Source of the DNA: Jacaranda mimosifolia
Lineage: Eukaryota > Streptophyta > Magnoliopsida > Lamiales > Bignoniaceae
DNA length: 64,000 nt
Reading direction: 5' to 3'
NCBI GenBank assembly: GCA_018894105.1
Contig: CM032133.1
Span: 14,274,501 to 14,338,500 of the forward strand
How positions within the stretch are numbered: the stretch's first letter is position 1; the number at the start of each line of letters is the position of its first letter. The position numbers and the translations under genes are program-made. The notes below the pieces were generated by a model, which saw nothing but the letters and a program-made list of their open reading frames with translations, did not search any database and had not been told where the DNA came from. This document shows, piece after piece, positions 1 through 11,890 of the stretch.

Positions 1-2038
1 GAGTGTACCATCAAGCACATCGATTTTCGTCCTATAGGTTCTAAGGAAAGGTTTTCCCAACAATATTTGTGATGAATTAGGAAAGTTATCTTCAGACATG
101 TTAAGTACATAAAAATTAGCGGGAAAAATCAATTCGTTAACCTGTACTAACACATCTTCTAGGACTCATTTGGGATATACAAAAGACCTATCAGCAAGTT
201 GAATAAGTACTCATGTCTCTTTCAAAGGACCAACATTCAAGAAAGAGTAGACAGAAAGAGGCATGACATTAATTGAAACACCAATATCGCACATGGCCTT
301 TCTAATTCCAGCATTGCAAATTTTGCAAGGGATAATAAACATACTTGGGTCCTTGCATTTGGGGGGCAATTTCCTTTGTATCACTGCTGAGATATTTTTC
401 CCTACATTTATTCTTTTATTAAAGGGATATTTACCTCGACCTTGGGAAAAATTTCAAAAATTTTATTTTCCTCTTCATGTCTTTTGGATTTAGTGAACCT
501 TTCAAGAAATGGAAGGTATACATCCAATGGATTTGTCACCTTACCGTTGGGTTCATGAAAATGTTCAACTGACTCATGGGGCATAATAGTCTCTCTCTCT
601 CCACTTTTTCCACAACAGTATTTTCTCATGTCTTTTTCTTGGTTTCTTCACCATTTTACCATTTCTCAAAGTAATCACGCTAACGTTCTGCTTGGGGTTG
701 ACAACTGTCTGAGAAGGCAGCTTCCCTTGGGATTCTATCTTACTCACTGAGGTGGCTAACTGACTAATCTGATTCACCAGGTTTTGAATGATTGCTCGCA
801 TGTACTGTTGAAATTACCGAGTGTTAGCCGCAAGTGATTTGACAATCTCTTCAAGAGACGTACATGTACTTAAAGAGGATGGTTGCTGTGGAGTAGCAAT
901 TTTTGTTGGAAGAGTTGGTAGTTCTGCAGTCTCTCTCCGTAACTGAAATTCAATTGATCCCTTAATCCTATGTTGTAGGTGTTTGAGTAAGGATCGTAAT
1001 TTCTTTGCAGTAGTCTAGGGAATCTTCCTACTGCATTGATTTGTTTGCAGAAATTCTCTTGGAGCGTAGGACACATATCCATAGAATGACCAACATTAGT
1101 ACAGATCCCACAAGCCTTCATTTATCAAGTGTTTTCTACAACTAATTGTTGAACAAAAGAAGTTAAGGTAGGAATTTGAATCTCAAGAGATGAATTGCTT
1201 ACCTGGTTGACCCTTCTAGGAGGGCCCTAAGAGTATCTAAATTGTTGGGAATTAGCAACAATTATAGAGATTAATTCTCTAGCTTTGCTTGGAGTTTTAT
1301 TCACTATAGCTCATTGACTTGCTGCATCCATAATCTTCCCTTCCATTGGTAGAAGTCCTTTATAAAAGTATTAAATGAGAAGTCGCTTAGTAATACCATA
1401 TTATGGGCAGCTTATGCAAAGTTGTTTAAACCTTTCCCAATATTCATAAAGATTTTTCATATCTCTTTGTCTTATCCCTCTTATCTCTTTTCAATACTAG
1501 TTGCATATGAAGCAGGGAAAAACTTCTCAAGAAACAATCTTGCTATTTCCGTCCATGTAGTGACAGAGCTAGGGGCTATGTAAAAGAACCAATCTTTAGC
1601 TTTATTTGCTAAGGAAAATGGAAAACCTCGCAACTTGACTTACTCTTCAGACATTCCTTGGGGTTTCATAGTTGAGCAGACAACATAAAGTGCCTTTAAA
1701 TGCTTATGGGGATATCCATTCTCCAAACCACGAAAAGTGGGTGGTAGATGGGTTAACCCAGATTTTAGCTCAAAAGGTTTTTCTAACTTTGGATATTCAA
1801 TGCAAAGCAGTTGTTGAGCCAAATCTGGTTCAGCTAACGACCTTAAAGTTCTTTCATGGGCCATTGTTTCCTCTTGTTTTCAATTGCGAGAATTAACTAA
1901 ACTGGATGTATCTAGATCAAGATCCCAAGGTGACGATTTGCCTTTCTTTTGCAATCTAGTCTTCTTCCTCAATCTACGAGCAATCTTCTCAATCTCTGGA
2001 TCGTATTGAAGTTCACTTGTACCAGAAGTTCGGGGCAT
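1..2038 (-). pseudogene. Gypsy (Athila/Tat-like) gag-protease, copy A, partial and broken
   Basis: Minus-strand gag and retropepsin of a Ty3/gypsy element; the rest lies beyond base 1. Gag opens at 2036-2038 with MPRTS and continues through LRKKTRLQKKG to the conserved block around 1640-1864 (LAEPDLAQQLLCIEYP, then PHKHLKALYVVCSTMKP), which is typical of Athila/Tat-type plant gag. A CCHC zinc knuckle CGICTNVGHSMDMC (CX2CX4HX4C) lies at about 1070-1115. Downstream protease sequence at 1-69 reads QILLGKPFLRTYRTKIDVLD. Several stops and frameshifts interrupt it, for example TGA replacing Trp just before the MAHERTL block. Compared with copy B it has lost about 73 bases near 415, removing the stretch before the protease. 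Gag would form the particle and protease would cut the polyprotein. Pseudogene status is clear; lineage is inferred from motifs and the tRNA-Asp primer site. Confidence 0.8.
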
Positions 2039-2066
2039 TAAAAGAAACAAAATTATTTAACACCAG

Positions 2067-2084
2067 TCCCCGACAATGGTGGCA
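2067..2084 (-). other. Primer binding site of gypsy copy A (tRNA-Asp type)
   Basis: Read on the minus strand this is TGCCACCATTGTCGGGGA, matching with a few changes the TGGCGCCGTTGCCGGGGA primer site complementary to the 3' end of plant tRNA-Asp, as used by Athila-like elements. It lies five bases inside the LTR end at 2090. Confidence 0.75.
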
Positions 2085-2089
2085 AAATT

Positions 2090-3315
2090 TGGTGGGTGTA
2101 AATCGAACAAAAATAAATTCCTACTATAAAAATATGATTTGCAAATAGTGATGAATAGGGTCGTATTCTACAGAGACTGGTAAATTTTACTTCTTTCAAC
2201 TTTACTAAATAAAGTAAAATAGAAGGGAGGATTTTTATGAAACGAAAAATCTAGAATCTTAAAAGTAAATAAATCTCAAATAAAATAAGAAATCTATAAG
2301 AATGAAATCTACCTTAAGGTAAAATCTCAGTTTGGTTCTCAAATTTGATCATTGATGCAATGACAAATTTCTCTTTTCTTAAATAGATTGGTTATAGTTA
2401 TTCGAAGTCCAAATAACCAATCTTTCCTTATTATCTCGATAACTAAGAGAAGCTCGTTAGTTATTTCCCTTGCCAATAAACAACCCTAAAGAAATGCTCT
2501 TATGATTTAATTTATCAACATCATTAAAAATTAGAGAAACCCAGCCCTAGCCAACTAACATACACACGCGAGGTTCATTCAGACTAGATTAATTATCCAC
2601 ATAACATAAATCATGCATATTACGGCGTATAACAATGTTATTTGCCACAAATATTAGAACAATTAAACGATTACGGATTTAATGTTCTAATTGACAGAAC
2701 AAATATTCTAAGCTGTCAAATTTATACCCTAAATTCAATAAGCCTGAATACTCGTAATGAAAACCAAAGATAAATAAATACTTAAGAAATAAGAAGAACG
2801 AATTAAATCATTTAGATCTCAGAAATATTGAAGAAACCAAACTTCAATATTCCTTTAGACTAGATCAAGAGTTTAGCAACTCATGAAAAGAAGAAAATGC
2901 AGGAAAATAAAATATGTTGAATGAAAAGATATGAAAAAGCTATATGAAAGATTCTTAGTTCCTTACAAATAGCCTACTACTCCTAATGCATTTGGAAAAA
3001 TAATTAAGAGTCATACCAAAGTAGGAAACTTAAAATTTTCTAATTAAAGAAATATAAATTAAAACATCCCAAAAATGTACAGCTGCCAAAACATGTCCAC
3101 ACTCGAATTATTTCCTTCTTCCATTTCTCGTATCTTCGGGAAAGCAATTTTTGGTCCAAGCATGTCAAATACTCAATTTTCAACTGCATTTAACTCAAAT
3201 CTTCAATTTTCTTCACAAAATATAAAATGAAAGTTAAAATCCAACAATTAAGTATTTTTACTATTAATCATAAGTGGAAATTATACGAATTAAATGACAA
3301 AAATGCAACTTAACA
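2090..3315 (-). repeat. Shared central LTR of the tandem gypsy element
   Basis: This 1226-bp LTR begins TGTTAAGTTG on the minus strand (at 3315) and ends CACCA at 2090. It aligns along its whole length to the LTR at 7096-8302. It has a polypurine tract upstream (3316-3330) and a primer site downstream (2067-2084), so it is at once the 3' LTR of copy B and the 5' LTR of copy A. Confidence 0.85.
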
Positions 3316-3330
3316 AATTCCCCCACACTT
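3316..3330 (-). other. Polypurine tract of gypsy copy B
   Basis: The minus strand reads AAGTGTGGGGGAATT directly before the LTR start TGTTAAG. Such a purine run primes plus-strand DNA synthesis in retrotransposons. Its position shows that the LTR at 2090-3315 ends element B. Confidence 0.75.
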
Positions 3331-4885
3331 AGGCAATGCTTATCATCAAGTATACAATACCCTCAATTTATTAACCTTTCTCAACATCCCTTCTACCTAT
3401 TTCTCAGCTTGTCCCTAATATAGTTCAAATTATCAAATTTTGGAGGGCCAAATCAAGATACAAGTAGGAATATGCACTTCATAGAAAGAACCTTTATAGG
3501 TCACACAAATAATCTACCACCCTGGCAATCTCTTCGTACTCCAAATGTAAAAAGGATTTAATACTTCTTCATTAAGTTCATTTCAAGTCAAGACATAGAA
3601 GGTGAACTATCAAAAACATACAATGATATCACATTTTCAGGGAGAAATAGCAAGTCGAATGTCGAAAACATAAAGGATGAAAGGAAAAACCTTATTCGAT
3701 CTTTCATTTTATTATTTTTGGCACCAAATTCAGCATGCAGACTAACCTTTTTATACAAATACAAACATTGGTGATGAATGCGCCCGGTTATTCAGCCGGT
3801 CACAAACCTAGATGGTTATTATCCCTACTCATAATCACTTAATTTTAGTGATTGGTGGGGTAATCAAGCCAGTGCCTCTTTTGTTTTCGGTTAAATGGTC
3901 AAACCTAGTTATCTTCATCGTCCTAGCACATTCAACTCAACAATTCAACCCAAATATATTCATCAAGGCAAATTTTAGTAAAGTTAACCTGCTATGCATT
4001 ACAATTATTAAGGGTGATAGGCATTAATTTCCTCATATGCCTTTTATCCAAATTAACTAATAAGGCAACAAGTTAAAGTGCAATTAACAAGGATTTAACT
4101 AGTTATGCCATTCTTACAATGTGTCCTAATTCAACCTAATTATTTAAGTGCTACCTTAGGGACAAGCATCGAATAAAGGCAAAAGATCAACGAGAAAGAT
4201 TAACAAATCAAGAACTTAATCACACTTTGTAAGCAAATATGAAGAATAAAGAGCCATTTCATGCATGTTTGAAACAAAATGAATCCTCATTTTCCTCCCC
4301 CATACTTAAGCTAAACATTGGTCTCAATATTTCAAAACAAGAATGTAAATGTATAAGGAAGGTTGAAAAGGGACTCCTCTGAGGAGACGAGGCCCTCTGT
4401 CAAATAATTCAAATATGCTAGAAGAGGTCCTTAAATAAGGCGTAGGTGTGAGTAGATTGAAGAGCTTTTCTTCAAATAATTTAAACGTTCCAGAAGAGGT
4501 CCTTGAACAAGATGTAGGTACTGGTAGGTTGAAGAGTTTTTCTGTCAAATAATTCAAAAGGGCCAGAAGATATTCTTGAATAAGACGTGGGCACGGGTAG
4601 ATTGAAGAGCTTTTTTGTCTGAAGTAACTGCGCCCACAGGCTAATTTAATACATCTCCTGCATCAAAAAATAAAGTTAATTAAATACACTAAAAAAATAG
4701 CTTTCTTTTTTTTTTCTTAAGAAAAATAAACAACAAATTGAAAGTTTGGGTTGCCTCCATAAAAGTGCCTCTCTTTAGCATCTTTGGCTAGATGTAGCAA
4801 TTCCTCACATCACAAAATTATCATCATCATTCAAATTAAAGGTTTTGTATGTCAAAGAATCAATAATATCCACAACAAAAACACA
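3331..4885 (-). other. 3' non-coding part of gypsy copy B
   Basis: No open frame or pol motif is visible in these 1.55 kb. Near 4740-4800 the minus strand carries a GGAGGCAACCCAAACTTTC block of the type seen after the coding region in Athila-like elements. Reverse transcriptase, RNase H and integrase, which should lie between the protease end (about 4890) and this block, are absent. Confidence 0.6.
4400..4618. repeat. 73-bp tandem repeat, three copies
   Basis: CAAATAATTCAAA-type starts recur at about 4400, 4473 and 4546, each followed by a diverged AGAAGAGGTCCTTGAA and GTAGATTGAAGAGCTTTT segment. The array lies in the 3' part of gypsy copy B. A short minus-strand frame over it simply reads the repeat and is not a gene. 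Confidence 0.75.
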
Positions 4886-7044
4886 ATAGCTAGATATTGA
4901 ATTTAATCACATCACCATCAAACTCTATTGTGAGTGTATCATCATGCATATCTATTTTTGTCTTACTGGTTCTAAGGAAAGGTCTTCCCAACAATATTTG
5001 TGACAAATTAGGAGAGTTATCTTCAGACATGTTAAGTATGTAAAAATCAACGAGAAAATCAATTCGTTAGCCTATACTAACACTTCCTCTAAGACTCCAT
5101 CGGGATATACAAAAGACCTATAAGCAAGTTGAATGACTACTCCTATCTCTTTCAAAGGACCACCATTTAAGGAAGAGTAGATAAAAAGAGGCATGACATT
5201 AATTGAAGCACTAAGATCACACATAACCTTTTAATTCCAACATTGCCAATTTTGCAACGGATAGTAAACATACTTGGGTCCTTGCATTTGGGGGGCAATT
5301 TCCTTTGTATCATTATTGAGACATTTTCCCCCACATTTATTCTTTCATTACCCTTGAATTTTCTTTTGTTTGTGCATAATTCCTTGAGGAATTTAGCATA
5401 CTGAGGTATTTGCTTGATTGCATCAAGTAAAGGGATATTTACCTCGACCTTGCAAAAAGTTTCAAAAATCTCCTTTTCCTCTTCATGCTTTTTGGATTTA
5501 GCGAACCTTTCAGGAAAGGAAGGGTGTACAACCAATGGGTTTTTCACCTTACCGTTGGGTTCATGCAGATGTTCAACCGAATCTAGGGGCATGACAATCT
5601 CTCTCTCCACTTTTTCCACAATAGTATTTTCTCGTGTCTTTTTATTAGGTTCCTTCAACTCTTTATGATTCCACAAAGTAATCGAGCTAACGTTCTGGTT
5701 GGGATTGGCAACTATCTGAGAGGGTAGCTTCCCTTGGATTCTATCTTACTCACTGAGGTGGCTAGTTGACTCATTTGATTCTCTAAGTTTTGAATGCTTG
5801 CTCGCATTTCCTATTGAAATTGCTGAATGTTATCCGCAAGCGATTTAACAATGTCTTCAAAAGACATACATGGATTTGAACAGAATGGTTGCTATGGAGG
5901 AGGCAATTTTTGTTGGAAGTGTTGGTAGTTCTGCAGTCTCCCTCCGTAACTGAAATTCGAATGATCCCTCTATCCTGGGTTGTACGTGTTTGAGTAGGGA
6001 TTGTACTTTCTTTGCAGTGGTCTAGGGAATCTTCCCACTGCATTGATTTGTTCACAGGAATTCCCTCGGAGCGTAAGACACATATCTGTAGGATGACCAA
6101 CATTAGCGCAGATCCCACAAGCCTTCATTTATCAAGTGTTTTCTACAACTAATTGTTGAACAAAAGAAGTTAAGGTAGGAATTTGAATCTCAAGAGATGA
6201 ATTGCTTACCTGGTTGACCCTTCTAGGAGGATCCCCAGATAATCCAAATTGTTGGGAGTTAGCAGCCATTTTAGAGATTAATTCTCTAGCTTTGCTTGGA
6301 GTTTTACTCACTATGGCTCCTTGACTTGCTGCATCCATAATCCTCCTTTCCATTGCTAGAAGTCCTTTATAAAAGTATTGAATGAGAAGTCGCTTAGTAA
6401 TACCATATTATGGGCAGCTTATGCAAAGTTGTTTAAACCTTTCCCAATATTCATGAAGATTTTTCATATCTCTTTGTCTTATCCCTCTTATCTCTTTTCA
6501 ATACTAGTTGCATGCGAAGCAGGGAAAAACTTCTCAAGAAACAATCTTGCTATTTCCATCCATGTAGTGATAGAGCCAGGGGGTATGTAAGACAACCAAT
6601 CCTTAGCTTTATCTGCTAAGAAAAATGGAAAAGCTCGCAACTTGACTTGCTCTTCAAACATTCCTTAGGGTTTCATAGTCGAGCACACAACATGAAATGC
6701 CTTTAAATGCTTATAGGGATTTTCATTCTCCAAACCACGAAAAATAGGTTGTGGATGGATTAACTTATATTTTAGCTCAAAAGGTGTTTCGAACTCCAGA
6801 TATTCAATGCAAAGCAATTGTTGAGCCAAATCTGATTCAGCTAAGTTCCTTAAAGTTCTTTCACTGGCCATTGTTTCCTCTTATCCTGAATCGCTAGAAT
6901 TGACTAAACTGGATGTATCTAGGTTGAGATCTGAAGGTGTCAATTCGCCTTTCTTTTGCAATCTAGTCTTCTTCCGCGATTTATAAGCAGTCTTCTCAAT
7001 ATCTGGATCATATTGAAGTTCACCTGTATGGGAAATCAGGGCAT
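4886..7044 (-). pseudogene. Gypsy (Athila/Tat-like) gag-protease, copy B, broken
   Basis: Gag would begin at 7042-7044, but codon 3 is TGA where copy A has CGA, so the frame closes at once. The following sequence is gag (RKKTRLQKKG near 6970; AESDLAQQLLCIEY and PYKHLKAFHVVCSTMKP at 6665-6871). The zinc knuckle CGICANVGHPTDMC is at about 6075-6126. A 169-codon frame at 5167-5676 covers the gag-protease junction (KVEVNIPLLDAIKQIPQYAK, then QRKLPPKCKDPSMFTIRC). A frameshift then moves into the retropepsin site, read as DLSASINVMPLFIY at about 5165-5205, with Ser for the usual Gly in the DLG/DSG triad. Protease ends near 4890 (LTIEFDGDVIKFN). Nothing of pol follows, so this copy could not reverse transcribe itself. 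Confidence 0.8.
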
Positions 7045-7072
7045 TAAAAGAAACAAAATTATTTGACACCAG

Positions 7073-7090
7073 TCCCTGGCAACGGTGCCA
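7073..7090 (-). other. Primer binding site of gypsy copy B (tRNA-Asp type)
   Basis: Minus strand TGGCACCGTTGCCAGGGA differs at two positions from the tRNA-Asp-complementary TGGCGCCGTTGCCGGGGA. It sits five bases from the LTR end at 7096. Confidence 0.8.
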
Positions 7091-7095
7091 AAATT

Positions 7096-8302
7096 TGGTG
7101 CATGCCGAATCCAACAAAAATAAATTCCTCTTCTGAAAATATGATTTGTAAGTAGCGATGAATAGGGTCGTATTCCACAGGGACTGGAAAATTTTATTTC
7201 TTTCAAGTTTACTAAATAAAGTAAAATAGAAGGGGGGGGGTTTATGAAAAGAAAAATCTAGAATATTAAAAGTAAATAAATGACAAATAAAATAAGAAAT
7301 CAGTAAGAATGAAATCTAGTCTAAGGTAAAATTTCAGTTTGGTTCTCAGATTTGATCATTGATGCAAATACAAATTCCTCTTTTCTTGAATAGACTGGTT
7401 ATAGTTACTCGGATACCCTAATAACCAATCTCTTCTTAGTATATCGATAACTAAGAGAAGTTCGTTAGTTATTTCCCTTGCCAATAAACAACTCTAAAGA
7501 AACATTCCTAGTATTTAATTTATCAACATCATTGAAAACTAGAGAGACCCAGCCTTAGCCGACAAACACACACACGCGGGGTTCATTTTGACTAGATTAT
7601 TTATCCACATTACATAAATTATACATATTACCACACATAACTATGTTATTTGCCACAAATTTGGAACAATCAAACAATTACGGATTTAATGTTTTAATTG
7701 ATAGAACAAATATTCTAAGCTATCAAATTTGGGTCCTAAATTCAACAAACCTAAATACTTGTAATGAAAATAGAAGATAAATAAATACTCAATAAATAAG
7801 AAGAACGAATTAAATCATTTAGATCTCACAAATAATGAAGAAACCAAACTTCGATAATCCCTTAGGCTAGATCAAGAGGAAAAACCAGGAAAATAAAATA
7901 TGCTGAATGAAAAGATATAAAAAAGGTCTATGAAAGATTCTTAATTCCCTATAAATAGCCTACTACCCCTAATGCATCTGGGAAACTAATTAAGAGTCAT
8001 ACCAAAATATGGAAACTTAAATTTTTCTAATTAAAGAAATATAAATTAAAACATCCCAAAAATGTACAACTGCCAAAACACGTCCACACTCAAATTATTT
8101 CCTTATTCCATTTATCGTCTCTTTGGGAATGCGATTTTTACTCAAAGCATGTCAAATACTCAATTTCCAACTGCATTTAGCTCAAATCTTCAATTTGCTT
8201 CACAAAATATAAAATGAAAGTTAAAACTCAACAATTAAGTATTTTTACTATTAATTATAAGAGAAAATTATACGAATTAAGTGACAAAAATGTAACTTAA
8301 CA
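7096..8302 (-). repeat. 5' LTR of gypsy copy B
   Basis: A 1207-bp LTR with TGTTAAGTTA at its start (8302, minus strand) and CACCA at its end. It is homologous along its length with 2090-3315, with scattered substitutions and small gaps. The outer flank beyond 8302 (TGACTATAATC) differs from the polypurine context at 3316, which fixes the LTR edge. The other end of the whole insertion is outside the window, so no target duplication can be checked. Confidence 0.85.
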
Positions 8303-8953
8303 TGACTATAATCAGAATATTAATTTTTCCCAATTGATAAATAAACAAGATGGAGCGGAAATTAATTAACTTTAATAACTACTTATCTCCAATATTAATT
8401 ATTGCCACATATAAATTATATAGACAGAACAAGGTCTTATAATTTTAATCGAGCACAAATTGACTTTTTTCTTCATTCGGGTTAGTCGGGTAATGGGAGG
8501 TGAAATATCTAATGATGAGTTGTGTGGTTGCATTGGCTTCTGGCCCTACGTACAGCTACACATGCATTTCTTCACAAATACTTCCAACAATTGGATTTGT
8601 TGTTTTTCTTAATTACAAAACTCAATGTAATAATTTTCAACAAAATTTTATACCACAATTGTGAAATGAAAATGATATACTTATGAAATTTCAACAAAAT
8701 TTTCATAAATCATAATTGTGAAATGAAAATGATATGCTTATGAAATTTCAACAAAGGATATAAAGTTTTACATGCTGCAATCTCTTTGTATGTCAAAAGA
8801 TTTAAAAATAAATTGACAATTGATTTACTTTAAAGAATTGATGAAGTTAGAAATACGAGTTTCTAACTTTTGACAAATATATAAAAACTTAATAGGCAAC
8901 AACAAACCATTTATTAAAACATTCATACATGAATCTGTAGCACAATTTCTACG
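8303..8953. other. Intergenic DNA, no gene seen
   Basis: AT-rich sequence with stops in all frames. The only structure I see is the short tandem duplication at 8635-8755. Confidence 0.5.
8635..8755. repeat. Short tandem duplication, about 55 bp
   Basis: The unit TTTCAACAAAATTTT...AATTGTGAAATGAAAATGATATRCTTATGAAA occurs at 8635-8688 and 8689-8745, and a third partial start TTTCAACAAA follows. Confidence 0.85.
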
Positions 8954-9267
8954 TAGGAGTGTAAACAAGTCGAGTCGAGCCTGATTCTAGCAGGCTTAAG
9001 CTCGACTTAATTATTAATTTGTGAGCTTGAGTTCGGGCTCGAGGTTGGTTGAGCCTAAACAATCGAGCTCAAACTCGGTTCGTTTAATATACGAAGGTTT
9101 GGGCGAGTCTTATCGAGCTCAACTCTATTAGGTTTGTAATGAGGAAGTAGAAGAACTCGATTCGTATAAGTTTGGATAAACTTGAGCTTGTATAGGTTTA
9201 GATTAGCTCGAACTCATTTAGGTTTCAAAAAAATATATAATTATAAACTTTTCAAATAATTTTGTTA

Positions 9268-9303
<36 letters not shown>

Positions 9304-9539
9304 GATGATTATGATGTACTTATATGGGTTTAAACTGTAACTATATCTATATATAATAAAAAAGTTTGTTTAGACTAGCAAACTTTTTGAGTTGAATACT
9401 ATTGAGTTCGGTTCTGTATATTTGTTTGATGAGATCTAGCTCGGCTCAGCTTGGGCTCGAAAAGATCGCGCTGGATACGAGATTTCATCGAATTGAGCCC
9501 GAATTATTTGCAAATCATCTCATTTCATTTACACCCCTA
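8954..9539. mobile_element. hAT-like non-autonomous element (586 bp)
   Basis: The left end TAGGAGTGTAAACAAG pairs with the reverse complement of the right end, TAGGGGTGTAAATGAA. The flanking 8-mers TTTCTACG (8946-8953) and TTTATATG (9540-9547) agree at 6 of 8 positions, as expected for an old hAT insertion. The interior is rich in GAGCTCGA-type words and carries a TTA microsatellite. No transposase is present. Confidence 0.65.
9270..9303. repeat. TTA microsatellite
   Basis: About eleven TTA/ATT triplets in a row inside the hAT-like element. Confidence 0.9.
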
Positions 9540-10281
9540 TTTATATGCGTGGTTTTATTATATATCATAGATTTTATATGCTAATTTACATTAACACTAA
9601 TAATTTTTTATTGTTTAAATTATTTCAATATTAATTTCTAAATATATGTACAATTATGTATTTTACGTACACACGCCTCATCATTTCTTGTTTTTTATGC
9701 CTGTGCCGTCATTATCATGTCTATGTGCATGCCAACGACCTCAGCTCATTTTCTTGCCTTTAGCGGCTTTTTTATTTTTCGGGGGAATATAGTTACATTG
9801 TAATTTTAAAATATAAATTTAAAATGAACAAGAATGTATACCAATTTAATAATACTTTAAACAGCTCATGTAAGATCGCAATTAGAACAAGATTTTCTAT
9901 AGTACATTATATGCATGTAAGTATATCCAAATAGTTCAACTTTTATTATTAAATTTTAAAAGGACTTTAGTATTCTTTTTATGTAGTATTTGAAGTATTA
10001 TAATGCCTTTTCTCATAATTATAATTATTCGCTTATATCAATTTCAATTAATATAAACTTAAAAACAATTGAGATGAGTTCTAAATCAAATATTTAATAC
10101 ATGCAAGTCTTCTTAAATTCAAGTGGACGATCAAATTTAGTTCAATTTTTTTTTTTTTTCATTGACTTCAATTTTCTTTCCCCAATTCTTTTTTCTAAAA
10201 AAATAAATTTGGTCCTAAGAAATTATAAATATGAATTACTTACATAGTTTGATAAATTACAAAGAGTTGCATCTCAATATT
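9540..10281. other. Intergenic DNA, no gene seen
   Basis: AT-rich sequence without coding potential, recognisable repeats or conserved motifs. Confidence 0.5.
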
Positions 10282-11187
10282 GAAGGGCTGTCAATGGAGC
10301 AGATTTTGATTCGAATTCGATTTGATTCGAATCTGATCTGATTATTTAGGATCTTTAATCGATAAAAAGATTCAACGGATATGATTTGATTAAAAAAGTT
10401 CGTAATCTAAAATAAATGGAACGAATATGGATATGACTCGATTGAATCCATTAATAATTCGTATCCAAATATATTTGGTATTATATATATGTATACACAT
10501 GATCCTATAATAATGCCAATATGAGTATTTGGAGGAAGGAAATGATGAACTCTTATGCAATATATCAAATCAGGTACTTTTCATGTAAATTGTTAGATTT
10601 TGGGCTTATTTGCATCATAATTACATCACTTGTTTCTCTATTTTTATAACAAAAAATGATGCGGGAAGAGTAATGAGTAGGAGCCGAATGCAATAATATG
10701 GCAAAAATGCAATGCAAATATTGATTTGATCAAAATAAGTTTCGTTTTTATAAAACTTTGAGTCTATAATTAGTTGATTGAATAATCAAGTATAACTATG
10801 TATTTATAATGCCAAATAAATACTATTATCTGCAACGGAACCTAAAATATAATGATTTGGTGAATGAATGTGATTATGTTAAATTCTATTGTTGCTTTTA
10901 AGTGATCAATAGACTTGAAAATTTATTCAATAATCTATTGTGTATTTTTTTTAAGAATGATTGTTTTGAATTTGGATTTTACTAAATTTTTAGAAAAATA
11001 ATAAATATATGATGTTTTTTAAATTTGGATTTTTGTGGATATCCTACTTTTATTTGGATCCGAATATTGTTATACCAACTATAGATTCGATGGATCTTGA
11101 ATCGGATTTAGATCTGACATATTACTTTCACATTCGGACTTGGATCCAACATGATCCTATTCCAATCCGGCCTATTGACAGACCCAT
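10282..11187. mobile_element. hAT-like non-autonomous element (906 bp)
   Basis: Terminal repeats are GGGCTGTCAATGG at the left and, on the reverse strand of the right end, GGGTCTGTCAATAGG. The flanks TCAATATT (10274-10281) and TCAATACT (11188-11195) form an 8-bp target duplication with one mismatch. Subterminal GATTCGAATCGGAT-type words are mirrored at both ends (about 10310-10345 and 11070-11120). A 62-codon frame at the right end is repeat sequence, not a gene. Confidence 0.7.
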
Positions 11188-11212
11188 CAATACTTAATGC
11201 ATAAGAAAATTT

Positions 11213-11361
11213 TTAGTTGAGCCCGTTTTTAGGTTTATTATATCTACAATGCAAAAAAAAATATCTTTTTTGAAGTAATTCAATCTTTCTTTTGAAATAT
11301 ATTAAATTTGGTGTTTATTGAATATTTTATTTGAATTTTAGTACATGCAAACAACTAAAGA
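11213..11361 (+). repeat. Direct repeat, copy 1 (about 149 bp)
   Basis: TTTAGTTGAGCCC...TTTAGTACATGCAAACAACTAAA has a close second copy at 11744-11890. The edges look sharp, but no terminal TG/CA or target duplication could be established. Confidence 0.8.
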
Positions 11362-11743
11362 GATTATTTTCATTTTTCTTTCTTCTTTTCCCCCATTATG
11401 GACCAAAATTATTTAATTTGCAGAAAAGGTTAGAGAATAAATTAGAACTATAAAAAATTCAAGAACTGGAGAATTTATCTAATGGAGAAATCATTAGACA
11501 AATAAATCTAGTAGGAATACAATTATGCACAGACCTTAAACTTAAGTCATAAATAAAAAACAACATATCATCTCTAGAAAAGAGCTAGGACAAATTGGGT
11601 TTGAAATTTTTGTGAGTTTGGTGGACGAGAATTTATTTCTCTAGAGAATTGGCCAAGGTTGGCAAATGTATTTTTCCTGGGTGTGACTGGGGTTTTGTAT
11701 TCAATATCAAAATCAAATATGAATAATATTCTTTGAGAAAAAA

Positions 11744-11890
11744 TTTAGTTGAGCCCCTTTTAGGTTTATTATGTTTACAATTCAAAAGTATATATTTTTT
11801 AAGTAATCCAAGCTTTCTTTTGAAATATATGAAATTTGGTGTTTATTTAATATTTTATTTGAATTTTAGTACAAGCAAACAACTAAAAAC
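11744..11890 (+). repeat. Direct repeat, copy 2
   Basis: Partner of 11213-11361, separated by about 380 bases. It shares TTTCTTTTGAAATATATNAAATTTGG and the AGCAAACAACTAAAA end (given here as short anchors). Confidence 0.8.

Noticed and set aside
5414..5668. 84-codon plus-strand frame over the gypsy copy B gag-protease
   Set aside because: Antisense shadow of the longer minus-strand frame with clear gag-protease motifs.
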